Part shown: in pieces, positions 45,771-53,605 of the stretch
How the letters are laid out: each line of letters starts with the position of its first letter
Position numbering within the stretch: position 1 is the stretch's first letter
Translations under genes and position numbers: made by a program
From: Emticicia soli
GTDB taxonomy: Bacteria > Bacteroidota > Bacteroidia > Cytophagales > Spirosomataceae
Direction: 5' to 3'
Assembly: GCF_037860775.1 (NCBI RefSeq)
Contig: NZ_JBBEWC010000001.1
Coordinates: forward strand, 612,207-676,206
Length of the DNA: 64,000 nucleotides
Notes under the pieces: generated by a model
Databases searched by the model: none
The model's input: only the letters and a program-made list of their open reading frames with translations
Told to the model about the DNA's origin: nothing

Positions 45771-45834
45771 CCCTATCCCCTGAAAGGGAATTAGTTTTGG
45801 TTAAAAGAATAAACGCCCCCTTCAGGGGTGGGGG
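45771..45834. repeat. C/G-rich inverted repeat (dispersed type)
   Basis: CCCTATCCCCTGAAAGGG (45771-45788) and CCCCCTTCAGGGGTGGGGG (45816-45834) are partly complementary around a 27-nt A/T-rich loop. It sits in the 96-bp gap between the GntR and Gfo/Idh/MocA genes. Such C-run/G-run pairs occur as dispersed intergenic repeats in Bacteroidota; here only one copy is in view. Confidence 0.5.
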
Positions 45835-45853
45835 CAACCGTCGAGCGGTATGT

Positions 45854-46564
45854 TTAATTAAAACTACTTATAGCGTATTTTTCGGTATTACAATAAATAA
45901 GGCTATACAAATAAAACCCCTCTTTAGAAGTACCATAGCGCCTCAGAATCTGCAAAACCGGCGATTTTGCTTTTATCTTTAGTAAGCTGGCAATCTCTTT
46001 AGATGCCGCAATAGCTCGTACTTCTTGTTGCATACTATTTACGTCTATCTGGTATCGCATAAAAAGTGTACGAAACAGAGAGCCATCAACTAAAGGTTCG
46101 TCGGTTAACCCAGAAAGGTTTTCGTTTGGAATGTAAGTTTCTTCAAGCATCATCGGAAATTCTTCTACCGACCGAAGACGCTTCAAAAATACAAATTCTG
46201 TATGAAACTCTTGATGAAGTAAGTGTTTAAAAATCGGCTCTGTTATGGTATGCAATACAGGGCCTTCTAAAATAGTAGTATTTCCGTGTCTGTCGCTAGC
46301 ACCTACTACTTCGGTCCAGCCTTTCAGAGAAAGTAAACCTAACGATTTACGGTTGGCCGATACAATACTACCTTTACCATGTTGGCGGGTAATATAACCT
46401 TCTTTTACGAGCTCATTCAGGGCTTGTCGAACAGTCATGCGGGTAGCACTAAATTCGGCACAAAGGTCATTTTCAGAAGGGAGTAAACTGCCTTCTACAA
46501 ATTGCCCTGAGGTAATTTTTTCTTTTAAGTGAGCCTGTATCTGCCTGTAAAGCGGTATTTTCAT
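45854..46564 (-). CDS. GntR/HutC-family regulator with UTRA domain
   Basis: A 236-residue repressor-type regulator. The N-terminal winged helix-turn-helix (PLYRQIQAHLKEKI, then LPSENDLCAEFSATRMTVRQ near 28-47) is followed by a UTRA ligand-binding domain from about 85 to 230, which in relatives binds sugar phosphates. It is the first gene before the Gfo/Idh/MocA gene on the same strand, 96 bp apart. An operator-like dyad lies just upstream of its start, which suggests autoregulation. The effector is unknown. Confidence 0.92.
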   Translation of the reverse strand: MKIPLYRQIQAHLKEKITSGQFVEGSLLPSENDLCAEFSATRMTVRQALNELVKEGYITRQHGKGSIVSANRKSLGLLSLKGWTEVVGASDRHGNTTILEGPVLHTITEPIFKHLLHQEFHTEFVFLKRLRSVEEFPMMLEETYIPNENLSGLTDEPLVDGSLFRTLFMRYQIDVNSMQQEVRAIAASKEIASLLKIKAKSPVLQILRRYGTSKEGFYLYSLIYCNTEKYAISSFN

Positions 46565-46574
46565 ATAAATATAT

Positions 46575-46593
46575 TACTCTCAGTAAAAGAGTA
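46575..46593 (-). promoter_or_regulatory. Putative GntR operator
   Basis: TACTCT (46575-46580) and AGAGTA (46588-46593) are inverted around a 7-bp spacer, with AT-rich wings extending the dyad. It lies between the -7 box at 46609-46616 and the gntR ATG at 46564, a position where binding would block transcription. Confidence 0.45.
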
Positions 46594-46608
46594 TATGGTG
46601 TAAAAATG

Positions 46609-46616
46609 CAAAAATA
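46609..46616 (-). promoter_or_regulatory. -7 promoter element of the GntR gene
   Basis: The minus strand reads TATTTTTG, an exact TAnnTTTG, 45 bp upstream of the ATG. Confidence 0.5.
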
Positions 46617-46659
46617 ACAGGCTTTTTATATTCTCTGTATTTTTTACACGCTTCTATTT

Positions 46660-46800
46660 ATCAAAAAAGGCACTCAGGATACCCGAATGCCTTTCCAAGA
46701 CGAAAATACTTTAACCTATGATGAATACCCCGGCAAGCGGGGAACTCAAACTCTTTATAACTTCTAAAAAGAAGTTGTAATTAATATATTTATATAAATT
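46660..46800 (-). ncRNA. Candidate small RNA with intrinsic terminator
   Basis: On the minus strand three hairpins follow one another: AACTTCT/AGAAGTT (46760-46777, loop TTTT), CCCCG/CGGGG (46728-46742), and a terminator stem AAAGGCATTCGGG/CCTGAGTGCCTTT with a 3-nt loop (46667-46695) followed by TTTTTT. The two irregular terminator pairs are G-U on the minus RNA but C-A on the plus RNA, so the minus strand is the functional one. No protein frame lies on this strand between here and 47.1 kb, so the transcript is non-coding. No exact promoter was found; the 5' end is a guess. Confidence 0.45.
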
Positions 46801-47075
46801 ACTGTATGTCTTAATCTATGAATACTATACAAAAAAAGGTAAAAAACGTTTTATTGACAAATATTTATTCGGTTTTTTTTGATAAGGTTAATATTGCATC
46901 AGCTATTGGTCAAAAAAGTATTAGAAATTCTGTGGTTAGCTACTTAAAAGTAATGTTTTGGCAACCTGAAACATTGGCCATTTCAATAATAAATGTGCTT
47001 TTATAGGTTTTTTGTTTAATTTGATACATATTTTCAAAAAAACGTGGTTTTTTTTCTGAAAACTTCAAAAAAAAC
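46801..47075. other. AT-rich region upstream of mraY, no gene seen
   Basis: This completes the 546-bp gap 46565-47110. A 62-codon frame at 46818-47006 (+) exists but has no recognisable feature. Otherwise only A/T-rich sequence is visible up to the mraY promoter. Confidence 0.45.
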
Positions 47076-47083
47076 TATCTTTG
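47076..47083 (+). promoter_or_regulatory. -7 promoter element of mraY
   Basis: TATCTTTG, an exact TAnnTTTG, lies 27 bp before the ATG at 47111. Confidence 0.6.
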
Positions 47084-47110
47084 CTACACTTTCCTAAAAC
47101 TTAATGTCCT

Positions 47111-48331
47111 ATGCTTTATTATTTGTTTTCGTACCTTGATAAAACCTTTAATTTTCCGGGTGCAGGGGTGTTTCAATACATCACATTTCGTGCTATGGGG
47201 GCCATTGTGCTCTCGCTTCTTATAGCAGCAGTATATGGTAGCAAGCTAATCAATTATCTTAGAAAATTACAAATCGGCGAAACAATACGTGATTTGGGTC
47301 TACAAGGGCAGATGCAGAAAAAAGGCACACCAACCATGGGTGGGTTTATTATACTTGCTTCCTTGCTGATTCCGGTTTTGCTCTTTGCCAAATTAGATAA
47401 TGTATATATTGTGTTGTTGATTATTGCCACAGTATGGACTTGCGGTATTGGTTTTGCTGATGATTATATCAAGGTTTTTAAGAAAGATAAAGAGGGGCTG
47501 AAAGGCCGTTTCAAAATAGTGGGGCAGATTGGCTTAGGCTTGATAGTAGGCTTAACACTGTATTTTAATGATTATGTGAAAATCAGAGTTTACGAGAAAG
47601 CCAAAATCAGCACGGCAGTTGGAGAAGTACAAAAATACGTTGATACGCACTCACTTACTACTACTGTGCCATTCTTCAAAAATAATGAGATAGACTACCA
47701 GATGCTAGGCAGTTTTCTGCCTGAGAGCCTTGCCTGGATTCCGTATGTAATTATTGTTATTTTTATTATTACGGCAGTATCAAATGGTGCCAATATTACC
47801 GATGGGATAGATGGTTTGGCCGCAGGTACATCGGCTATTATAGGTTTAACATTAGCCATTTTTGCTTATCTATCGGGCAATAAGGTTTTTTCGCAATACC
47901 TTAATATCATGATGATACCTAACTCGGGCGAGGTCGTAATTTTCTGTACGGCTTTTGTCGGAGCCTGTATTGGGTTTTTGTGGTATAATGCGTATCCGGC
48001 ACAGGTATTTATGGGTGATACCGGCAGTTTGATGCTAGGAAGTATTATTGCTGTATTGGCTCTTGCGCTGCGAAAAGAATTATTGATACCGGTGATGTGC
48101 GGAATATTTTTGGTAGAAAATCTATCAGTAATTCTGCAAGTAGGCTATTTTAAATACCAGAAAAGGCAACGAGGGCTCGAATATGCGCAGAAAAACCGCC
48201 TTTTTCTGATGTCGCCATTGCATCATCATTTTCAGAAGAAAGGTTACCATGAAGCCAAAATTGTTACCCGTTTTTGGATTATCGGAATTGTGTTGGCTGT
48301 TGCTTGTTTAGTAACCTTGAAACTACGATAA
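47111..48331 (+). CDS. mraY: Phospho-N-acetylmuramoyl-pentapeptide transferase
   Basis: Transfers phospho-MurNAc-pentapeptide to undecaprenyl phosphate, making lipid I at the inner membrane. The 406-residue protein has about ten membrane segments. Catalytic motifs: GTPTMGGFIIL near 76, FADDYIKV near 116, NITDGIDGLAAG near 228, and the cytoplasmic HHHFQKKGYHEAKIV near 373. It is longer than the E. coli enzyme (360) because of an insert at about 150-200, as in other Bacteroidota. It is not in a mur cluster, although murF is elsewhere in the window. Confidence 0.96.
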   Translation: MLYYLFSYLDKTFNFPGAGVFQYITFRAMGAIVLSLLIAAVYGSKLINYLRKLQIGETIRDLGLQGQMQKKGTPTMGGFIILASLLIPVLLFAKLDNVYIVLLIIATVWTCGIGFADDYIKVFKKDKEGLKGRFKIVGQIGLGLIVGLTLYFNDYVKIRVYEKAKISTAVGEVQKYVDTHSLTTTVPFFKNNEIDYQMLGSFLPESLAWIPYVIIVIFIITAVSNGANITDGIDGLAAGTSAIIGLTLAIFAYLSGNKVFSQYLNIMMIPNSGEVVIFCTAFVGACIGFLWYNAYPAQVFMGDTGSLMLGSIIAVLALALRKELLIPVMCGIFLVENLSVILQVGYFKYQKRQRGLEYAQKNRLFLMSPLHHHFQKKGYHEAKIVTRFWIIGIVLAVACLVTLKLR

Positions 48332-48337
48332 AAAGAT

Positions 48338-49135
48338 TTATTTCAGAATTTCGTCTAGTTTGGTCTGATATTCTTTAAATTTATCTAAACCCCGATGGCG
48401 TCCTCCCGGTAAAGTGGTGAGAATGTCGTCGGGTTTTTTCTTTAATAGTTCTACCAGTTTCAGACTATGCTCATAAGGTATAATCTGGTCGTCGGTTCCA
48501 TGAAAGATATGAATCGGAACTTTTACCTTAGTTATCCACTCATAAGTCGGAATAGTAAATTCACAGGCTTTACTATAAGGGAAAAGCGGTGCATGGCTCC
48601 AGGCTACATCCGGAATACAAGTGTAAGGCGTTTCTAATATCAATGTCTTTATTTGGTTATCCATAGCCAATTTAGTAGCTACTCCTGTACCTAGTGAGCG
48701 GCCATAGATAACAGTTTTGTTTGGCGAATATCGTCGCTGAATATCCTGCAGTACCTTCTGGGCATCTTCTAAAAGATTTTTTTCGTCTAATCTTCCATTG
48801 CTTTTGCCAAAACCACGGTAATCATACATGATTACGTCGTATCCTCGAGAAGTAAATTGCTTGGCGTATTTACCCCATACTTTTATATTATGAGAATTAC
48901 CGTGCAGATACATTACTACTCCTTTCTTAGCGGTATCTGTTGTTACAAACATCAAGGCATTCAGATTAATAGAAGGTTCGGGAGTAACATAAAACTCTTG
49001 CGCATCTGGAAAGTCAAATGCATAAGCTTTGTCTAGTTTGGCAGGATGCAGCATAATAAAACGTTGGAAGAGCACGGCTAAACCGAAAACGGCAACGTAA
49101 ATAATTAGGGCAATTGTTAAAATTTTCTTGACCAC
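48338..49135 (-). CDS. Membrane-anchored alpha/beta hydrolase
   Basis: A 265-residue hydrolase with an N-terminal membrane anchor (about 5-24). Motifs: oxyanion region MYLHGNSHN near 74, nucleophile Ser in GRSLGTG near 145, acid Asp in HGTDDQI near 215, His in GGRHRGL near 245. The start is GTG at 49133-49135. It belongs to the esterase/BEM46-type group. A paralogue of similar layout lies 45 bp upstream on the same strand, so they arose by tandem duplication. Substrate unknown. Confidence 0.88.
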   Translation of the reverse strand: MVKKILTIALIIYVAVFGLAVLFQRFIMLHPAKLDKAYAFDFPDAQEFYVTPEPSINLNALMFVTTDTAKKGVVMYLHGNSHNIKVWGKYAKQFTSRGYDVIMYDYRGFGKSNGRLDEKNLLEDAQKVLQDIQRRYSPNKTVIYGRSLGTGVATKLAMDNQIKTLILETPYTCIPDVAWSHAPLFPYSKACEFTIPTYEWITKVKVPIHIFHGTDDQIIPYEHSLKLVELLKKKPDDILTTLPGGRHRGLDKFKEYQTKLDEILK

Positions 49136-49180
49136 TGTATCTTTTGTTATTTGCAGAAAGTATCATTCGAGACTACAAAT

Positions 49181-50023
49181 CTATTCTATTCGGAATTGTT
49201 TGTCAAAAATTAAATCAAATCTATCTAACAAAATATCTTCAAGGTGCCTGTGGTATTCCGAAAAAGAAGGTAGATTATTGTGGCCGCCGCCATATATAGG
49301 TACTAAACGGGTGTGCTGAGGGGCTAATTTGGCTAGTTTTACGCTCGAACGGAAAGGAATTAAAAAATCTTTTGTACCATGTATGATATAAATCGAGCAT
49401 TTTACAAATTTAATGTATTCGTCGGTGCGAATCGAAAAGCGTAGTAGCATTGATACGGGTAAAAATGGTAGAAACCGACTGGTAAGCTGCGAGAAACTAT
49501 AATAGGGGGCATCGAGAATAAGCATTTTCGGATGGTTGCGTGAGGCTAGTTTACAAGCAAAGCCCGAACCTAAAGAGCGTCCGTAAATAACAATATGTTT
49601 TTCGAGGTAGCCTTTGGCCTGCATTTTATTATAAACCACCTGCGAGTCTTCATACATTTTATCTTCGTTGCGCTTGCCTGTACTTTTGCCAAAGCCCCGG
49701 TAGTCAATCATCAGTACATCGTAATCGTGCGAAAAGAAATCTTTGGCGTATTTAGCCCAACCCTTTATACTTCGTGAATTGCCATGAAAATAAATAACCA
49801 GCCCACGGGTAGTTTCGCCTACATCATAAAACAATAAGCCATTGATTCGGGCGCCGTCGGGCATATCAAAAAACAGTTCTTCAAAATGGTTATCATATTT
49901 AAACTCAAAATCCTGCGAGAGTTTTTCGGGCTTAAATATGAAGTACTCCTGTATTTTGTAAGCAATAATACAGATTACTACATAGATAACAACAACCAGT
50001 ATAATGATTTGCGTAACTGTCAT
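49181..50023 (-). CDS. Membrane-anchored alpha/beta hydrolase (paralogue)
   Basis: The 280-residue paralogue of the downstream gene, with the same order: an N-terminal anchor (about 4-25), YFHGNSRSIKGWAKYAKDF near 77, VLMIDYRGFGKSTGK near 102, Ser in YGRSLGSG near 146, Asp in HGTKDFLI near 212 and His in GGGHNNLP near 246. The ATG at 50023 is chosen over a GTG 12 codons upstream (50059). The shared RGFGKS segment shows recent duplication. The two diverge mainly in their C-terminal lid regions, which may reflect different substrates. Confidence 0.87.
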   Translation of the reverse strand: MTVTQIIILVVVIYVVICIIAYKIQEYFIFKPEKLSQDFEFKYDNHFEELFFDMPDGARINGLLFYDVGETTRGLVIYFHGNSRSIKGWAKYAKDFFSHDYDVLMIDYRGFGKSTGKRNEDKMYEDSQVVYNKMQAKGYLEKHIVIYGRSLGSGFACKLASRNHPKMLILDAPYYSFSQLTSRFLPFLPVSMLLRFSIRTDEYIKFVKCSIYIIHGTKDFLIPFRSSVKLAKLAPQHTRLVPIYGGGHNNLPSFSEYHRHLEDILLDRFDLIFDKQFRIE

Positions 50024-50140
50024 GAGTTCAACATCAGGGTTGATTTTCGTCAAAACCACAATCTCTAATAAAGCCCTGGTTTCCAGCCACTAACATACAT
50101 AGTTTTTATGAATTATCAGAAAATAGAAGTTTAAGACTGA

Positions 50141-50701
50141 CTATTTTTTATTCAACTCATCTTCTCTTTGAAATAGGTCTATGTCTTTCCTCATCATTGC
50201 GTGCTTAAGGTCGTTAGCTTTGTTGTACTGTGTAGATTCTTCGTAGTGTGTTACGAGTTCAAACAAAATTTCTCGCAATAGTTCTAATTTGTTTCCACCC
50301 AATACTTCTTTAAATTTCTCGTTTACATGCTCCATACATCTTTTCCAATCTACTAAAGCCTGCACGCCTTTATCTGAGTGTTTTACTATCAGTGCTCGGG
50401 CATCTGTATGGTCTTTTTCTACGGTTACGTACCCTTCAGCCTGAAGTTCTTTTATCAGTTTACTCATAGCTTGTTTGGTTACACAAGCTTTTGTAGAAAG
50501 GTTGTTTATATTACTTCCTTCTAAATCTATATGCACTAAGGCCACTACATGGCCAATCCTGAAATTCTTGTATCCAATTCCTGCAAGGTATTCGCCTGCT
50601 ATCTCGCTCATGTAGCGATACGTTTTACTCAAAAGTTTGCCAAATAGCTTTGCTTTAGTGCTTTTAAAAATGGCAATCTCTTTTAATATTTCTTCGTCCA
50701 T
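50141..50701 (-). CDS. MarR-family transcriptional regulator
   Basis: A 186-residue winged-helix regulator starting with ATG at 50701 (MDEEILKEI). The DNA-binding segment STKACVTKQAMSKLIKELQAEGYVTVEKDHTDARA, here given in part, lies at about 68-102 and is typical of MarR. An extra C-terminal helical part follows. It is divergent from the emrA-emrB-tolC operon and has palindromic sites on both sides of the gap, so it probably represses both itself and the efflux genes, with relief by a toxic compound. Confidence 0.93.
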   Translation of the reverse strand: MDEEILKEIAIFKSTKAKLFGKLLSKTYRYMSEIAGEYLAGIGYKNFRIGHVVALVHIDLEGSNINNLSTKACVTKQAMSKLIKELQAEGYVTVEKDHTDARALIVKHSDKGVQALVDWKRCMEHVNEKFKEVLGGNKLELLREILFELVTHYEESTQYNKANDLKHAMMRKDIDLFQREDELNKK

Positions 50702-50716
50702 TGTGTTGTTATGATT

Positions 50717-50741
50717 CAATATGCTGATAATCAGCATATTG
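50717..50741. promoter_or_regulatory. Putative MarR operator at its own promoter
   Basis: CAATATGCTGA (50717-50727) and TCAGCATATTG (50731-50741) form perfect 11-bp arms with a 3-bp spacer. It is next to the minus-strand -7 box TACTTTTG (50742-50749) and 15 bp upstream of the marR ATG, so binding would block marR expression. Confidence 0.7.
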
Positions 50742-50749
50742 CAAAAGTA
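50742..50749 (-). promoter_or_regulatory. -7 promoter element of marR
   Basis: The minus strand reads TACTTTTG, an exact TAnnTTTG, directly beside the operator at 50717-50741. Confidence 0.5.
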
Positions 50750-50799
50750 ATAAAGTTCTTTCTATTTTCTTTCGGAATACAAAACTAATCAGAAAAAAT

Positions 50800-50826
50800 A
50801 ATTTAGTCAATATGCTTGACTAAATT
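50800..50826. promoter_or_regulatory. Putative MarR operator over the -33 box of the efflux operon
   Basis: AATTTAGTCAA (50800-50810) and TTGACTAAATT (50816-50826) form perfect 11-bp arms with spacer TATGC. It covers the TTG of the emrA promoter (50816-50818). It shares CAATATGC with the other operator. A third, smaller dyad, GTCAA/TTGAC (50852-50866), lies just downstream of the -7 box and carries the same TTGACTAA core. Confidence 0.65.
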
Positions 50827-50847
50827 AGTAAACTTAGTTTACCTTTG
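50816..50847 (+). promoter_or_regulatory. Promoter of the emrA-emrB-tolC operon
   Basis: TTG (50816-50818) and TACCTTTG (50840-50847) are spaced by 21 bp, within the Bacteroidota range. A dyad GTAAAC/GTTTAC (50828-50842) lies between them. The leader to the emrA ATG is about 60 nt. Confidence 0.65.
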
Positions 50848-50913
50848 CATCGTCAATTTAGTTGACTAATTAAACACATACGAACTACTGAGTAAATTTT
50901 ACCTAAATAAGAA

Positions 50914-51957
50914 ATGGAAACTCCGCAGAAAAAATCATTTAAAAACTACATTCCCCGTATCATTTTAGCAATAATCCTGATAGGAGCTGGCATTTATGCT
51001 TACAGAAGTTATCAATACAACCAACGTTATGAGTCAACCGATAATGCACAGATAGAAACTTATACTGTTCCGGTTGTGCCGCGTGTGGGTGGTTATGTAA
51101 CCAGTGTAAGCATGAAAGACTTTGAGCAAGTAAAAAAAGGACAACTATTGGTTGATATCGACGACCGTGAGCAACAATTGGCACTAACCGAAATGGAAGC
51201 GGTGTATCAGCAATTGCTGACAGATGTTGAAAACGCAAAGGCGAATATCAAAAATACCAATATGACAATTAAAGCGGCTGAAACTAACATTACTGCTACG
51301 GTTTTACGTAAAGAAAAAGCATTGAAAGACTCGGAAAGAGATGCCAGATTGTTTGCTGATAATGCCATTACTAGACGCCAGGCTGACGATAGCAAGTCGA
51401 ATCTTGAGGTATTGAACGCACAATATGAAGGGCAAAAACAAGACATTGTTGCTTCTAAATCGCGCTTAGATATTTTGTATAGCAATGTGCACAAAGCCGA
51501 AGCTGCTTTAGCTGTGCAGAAAGCCAAAATAGACCAACAAAAGCTACGCCTTACTTACTCGAAAGTTTATGCAACTGAAAATGGCAAAATTGGTAGAAAA
51601 AGTGTTGAGCCAGGTCAATACATTCAGCCCGGGCAAACTTTGGCTACTATTGTACAAGACTCTTTGTATTGGGTTGTAGCCAATTTTAAAGAAACACAAA
51701 TAGGGCGCATGGCAATTGGGCAAGAGGCTACTATTAAACTAGATGCCTACCCAGATTTGGAATTGAAAGGCAGAATAGCCGATTTCTCGGATGCTACAGG
51801 AGCCAAATATGCCCTATTGCCACCAGATAATGCCAGCGGAAACTTTGTGAAAGTAACACAGAAAATACCTGTGAAAATTGCGATTGACGAGATAGCAAAA
51901 TACCGTGATAAACTACGTGCAGGCATGAGCCTTGAAGTAGAGGTAAAGATTAAATAA
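50914..51957 (+). CDS. emrA: HlyD/EmrA-type membrane-fusion protein
   Basis: The periplasmic adaptor that joins the MFS pump to the outer-membrane channel. The 347-residue protein has one N-terminal membrane helix (about 12-28), a biotinyl-lipoyl-like half (VVPRVGGYVTSVSMKDFEQVKKG near 50-72), a helical hairpin at about 85-195, and the second lipoyl-like part (GKIGRKSVEPGQYIQPGQTL near 225). EmrB follows 43 bp later. Symbol by family. Confidence 0.92.
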   Translation: METPQKKSFKNYIPRIILAIILIGAGIYAYRSYQYNQRYESTDNAQIETYTVPVVPRVGGYVTSVSMKDFEQVKKGQLLVDIDDREQQLALTEMEAVYQQLLTDVENAKANIKNTNMTIKAAETNITATVLRKEKALKDSERDARLFADNAITRRQADDSKSNLEVLNAQYEGQKQDIVASKSRLDILYSNVHKAEAALAVQKAKIDQQKLRLTYSKVYATENGKIGRKSVEPGQYIQPGQTLATIVQDSLYWVVANFKETQIGRMAIGQEATIKLDAYPDLELKGRIADFSDATGAKYALLPPDNASGNFVKVTQKIPVKIAIDEIAKYRDKLRAGMSLEVEVKIK

Positions 51958-52000
51958 ACTCAGGAATTGGTATTGAATATACCTCTATAAACAAGTTTTC

Positions 52001-53605
52001 ATGGAAAATTCTGTAGCATTAGAAAACAAAGTTTCAGGAGCTTCAAGGTTTATTATCGTTATCACAACCGTAACGGCTGCCATTATGGAATTGCTCGATA
52101 CTACGATTGTAAACGTAGCCCTGAACCAGATGGCGGGCTCGCTGGGCGCTACCATCGAAGATATTGCCTGGGTTATTACATCTTATGCCATTGCCAATGT
52201 GATTATTATTCCGATGACGGGCTTTCTGGGTGAGTACTTCGGTCGGAAAAATTATTATCTGGGCTCAATGGTACTCTTCGGCATTGCCTCCTATTTGTGT
52301 GGTAACTCATCGGGTTTGTGGGAGCTGGTTTTCTGGCGATTTGTGCAAGGTATAGGAGGTGGCGCTTTATTATCGACCTCACAAGCTATTTTATTTGATG
52401 CTTTTCCGGGTAAAGAAAGAGGAATGGCATCGGGGCTTTTTGGAATGGGTATTGTGTTGGGCCCAACCCTCGGCCCAACTTTGGGTGGCTACATAGTAGA
52501 TAATTATACATGGGGCGATATTTTCTTTATCAATGTACCTATTTGTATTCTTGCTACTATTCTGACAATCTTATATATCCCTAAAAAAGCCGACGAAGGT
52601 AAGCATAGAGACAAAATAAAAATAGATTATCTCGGAATAGCACTGCTTATGCTCGGCATTGGCTCATTGCAATATGTGTTGGAAAAAGGCGAATCGAAAG
52701 ACTGGTTTCAGTCGGTAGAAATATCTGTAATGAGTTTGTTGGCTGTAGTTGGTATGGTTGGTTTTGTAGGTAGAGAGCTAAATACTGACCACCCGGTGGT
52801 AAACCTACGGGTGTTTGGTAACAGAAACTTTGCTTTCTCTAGCATTTTCGTTCTTGTATCGGGTTTTGGTTTGTTTACCTCGGTGTTTGTTTATCCGGTT
52901 TTGGTACAACGTATCAATGGCTTTACTCCTTACGAAACTGGTCTTTCGCTGCTATTTCCTACGCTTACTATTTTGCCGCTGTTTCCTATTTTAGGGCGGC
53001 GTATGTCGGCGGGGGCTTCGCCAATTCCGTTTGTTACGGCAGGTATTATCATTTTTGCCATCTTTGGTTTTTATAGCGGAACAGCCACTACCGACATGGG
53101 GCGTTGGGATTTTTACTCAATGCAGTTGATGCGTGGTTTAGGAACTGTGCTTTTGCAACTGCCATTGATTAATGCTTCTGTTGCAGGGCTGAAACCTAAT
53201 GAATTCGGGGCGGGTATTTCGCTCACAAATATGATTCGTCAGCTAGGTGGGGCATTTGGTATTGCTTTGGCAAATAACTATGTGGCGCAGCAATATGCGC
53301 AGCATCGGTCAGACCTTGTGTCTAATTATGTACCGAGTAATCCGCTGTTTATTGAGCGTTTCAATGCCATCAAGATGTCGTTTCTCGCCCGTACCGGCGA
53401 TGCCGTGCACGCAACAACACAGGCATATCGGCAATTAGAATTATTGCTTGACCGACAGGCGTATTACCTGGCATACCTTGATACCTTCCGTATTATCTCC
53501 ATTTTCTTTATTTGTGTATTGCCTTTGGTGGTATTACTCCGAACCAAAAAGAAAAGTGCTGCAGAAGCCGCTGCCGCAGCGAAAGCTGCTGCTGACGCCC
53601 ATTAA
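52001..53605 (+). CDS. emrB: DHA2-family MFS drug efflux pump
   Basis: A 534-residue proton antiporter with about 14 membrane helices. The family marks are LDTTIVNVAL near residue 29, the R-G loop ERGMASGLFGMGIVLGPTLG (motif C) near 145, and a long central loop. The C-terminus is an unusual Ala/Lys tail (KKSAAEAAAAAKAAADAH). It exports hydrophobic toxic compounds together with the EmrA-like adaptor and TolC-like channel. Symbol by family. Confidence 0.94.
   Translation: MENSVALENKVSGASRFIIVITTVTAAIMELLDTTIVNVALNQMAGSLGATIEDIAWVITSYAIANVIIIPMTGFLGEYFGRKNYYLGSMVLFGIASYLCGNSSGLWELVFWRFVQGIGGGALLSTSQAILFDAFPGKERGMASGLFGMGIVLGPTLGPTLGGYIVDNYTWGDIFFINVPICILATILTILYIPKKADEGKHRDKIKIDYLGIALLMLGIGSLQYVLEKGESKDWFQSVEISVMSLLAVVGMVGFVGRELNTDHPVVNLRVFGNRNFAFSSIFVLVSGFGLFTSVFVYPVLVQRINGFTPYETGLSLLFPTLTILPLFPILGRRMSAGASPIPFVTAGIIIFAIFGFYSGTATTDMGRWDFYSMQLMRGLGTVLLQLPLINASVAGLKPNEFGAGISLTNMIRQLGGAFGIALANNYVAQQYAQHRSDLVSNYVPSNPLFIERFNAIKMSFLARTGDAVHATTQAYRQLELLLDRQAYYLAYLDTFRIISIFFICVLPLVVLLRTKKKSAAEAAAAAKAAADAH

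Noticed and set aside
45771..45834. Operator for the Gfo/Idh/MocA gene
   Set aside because: The C/G-run symmetry is imperfect and unlike the GntR dyad upstream of the regulator; a dispersed repeat is more likely.
46818..47006. 62-codon frame on the plus strand upstream of mraY
   Set aside because: Low-complexity AT-rich composition, no signal peptide, no family features and no promoter.
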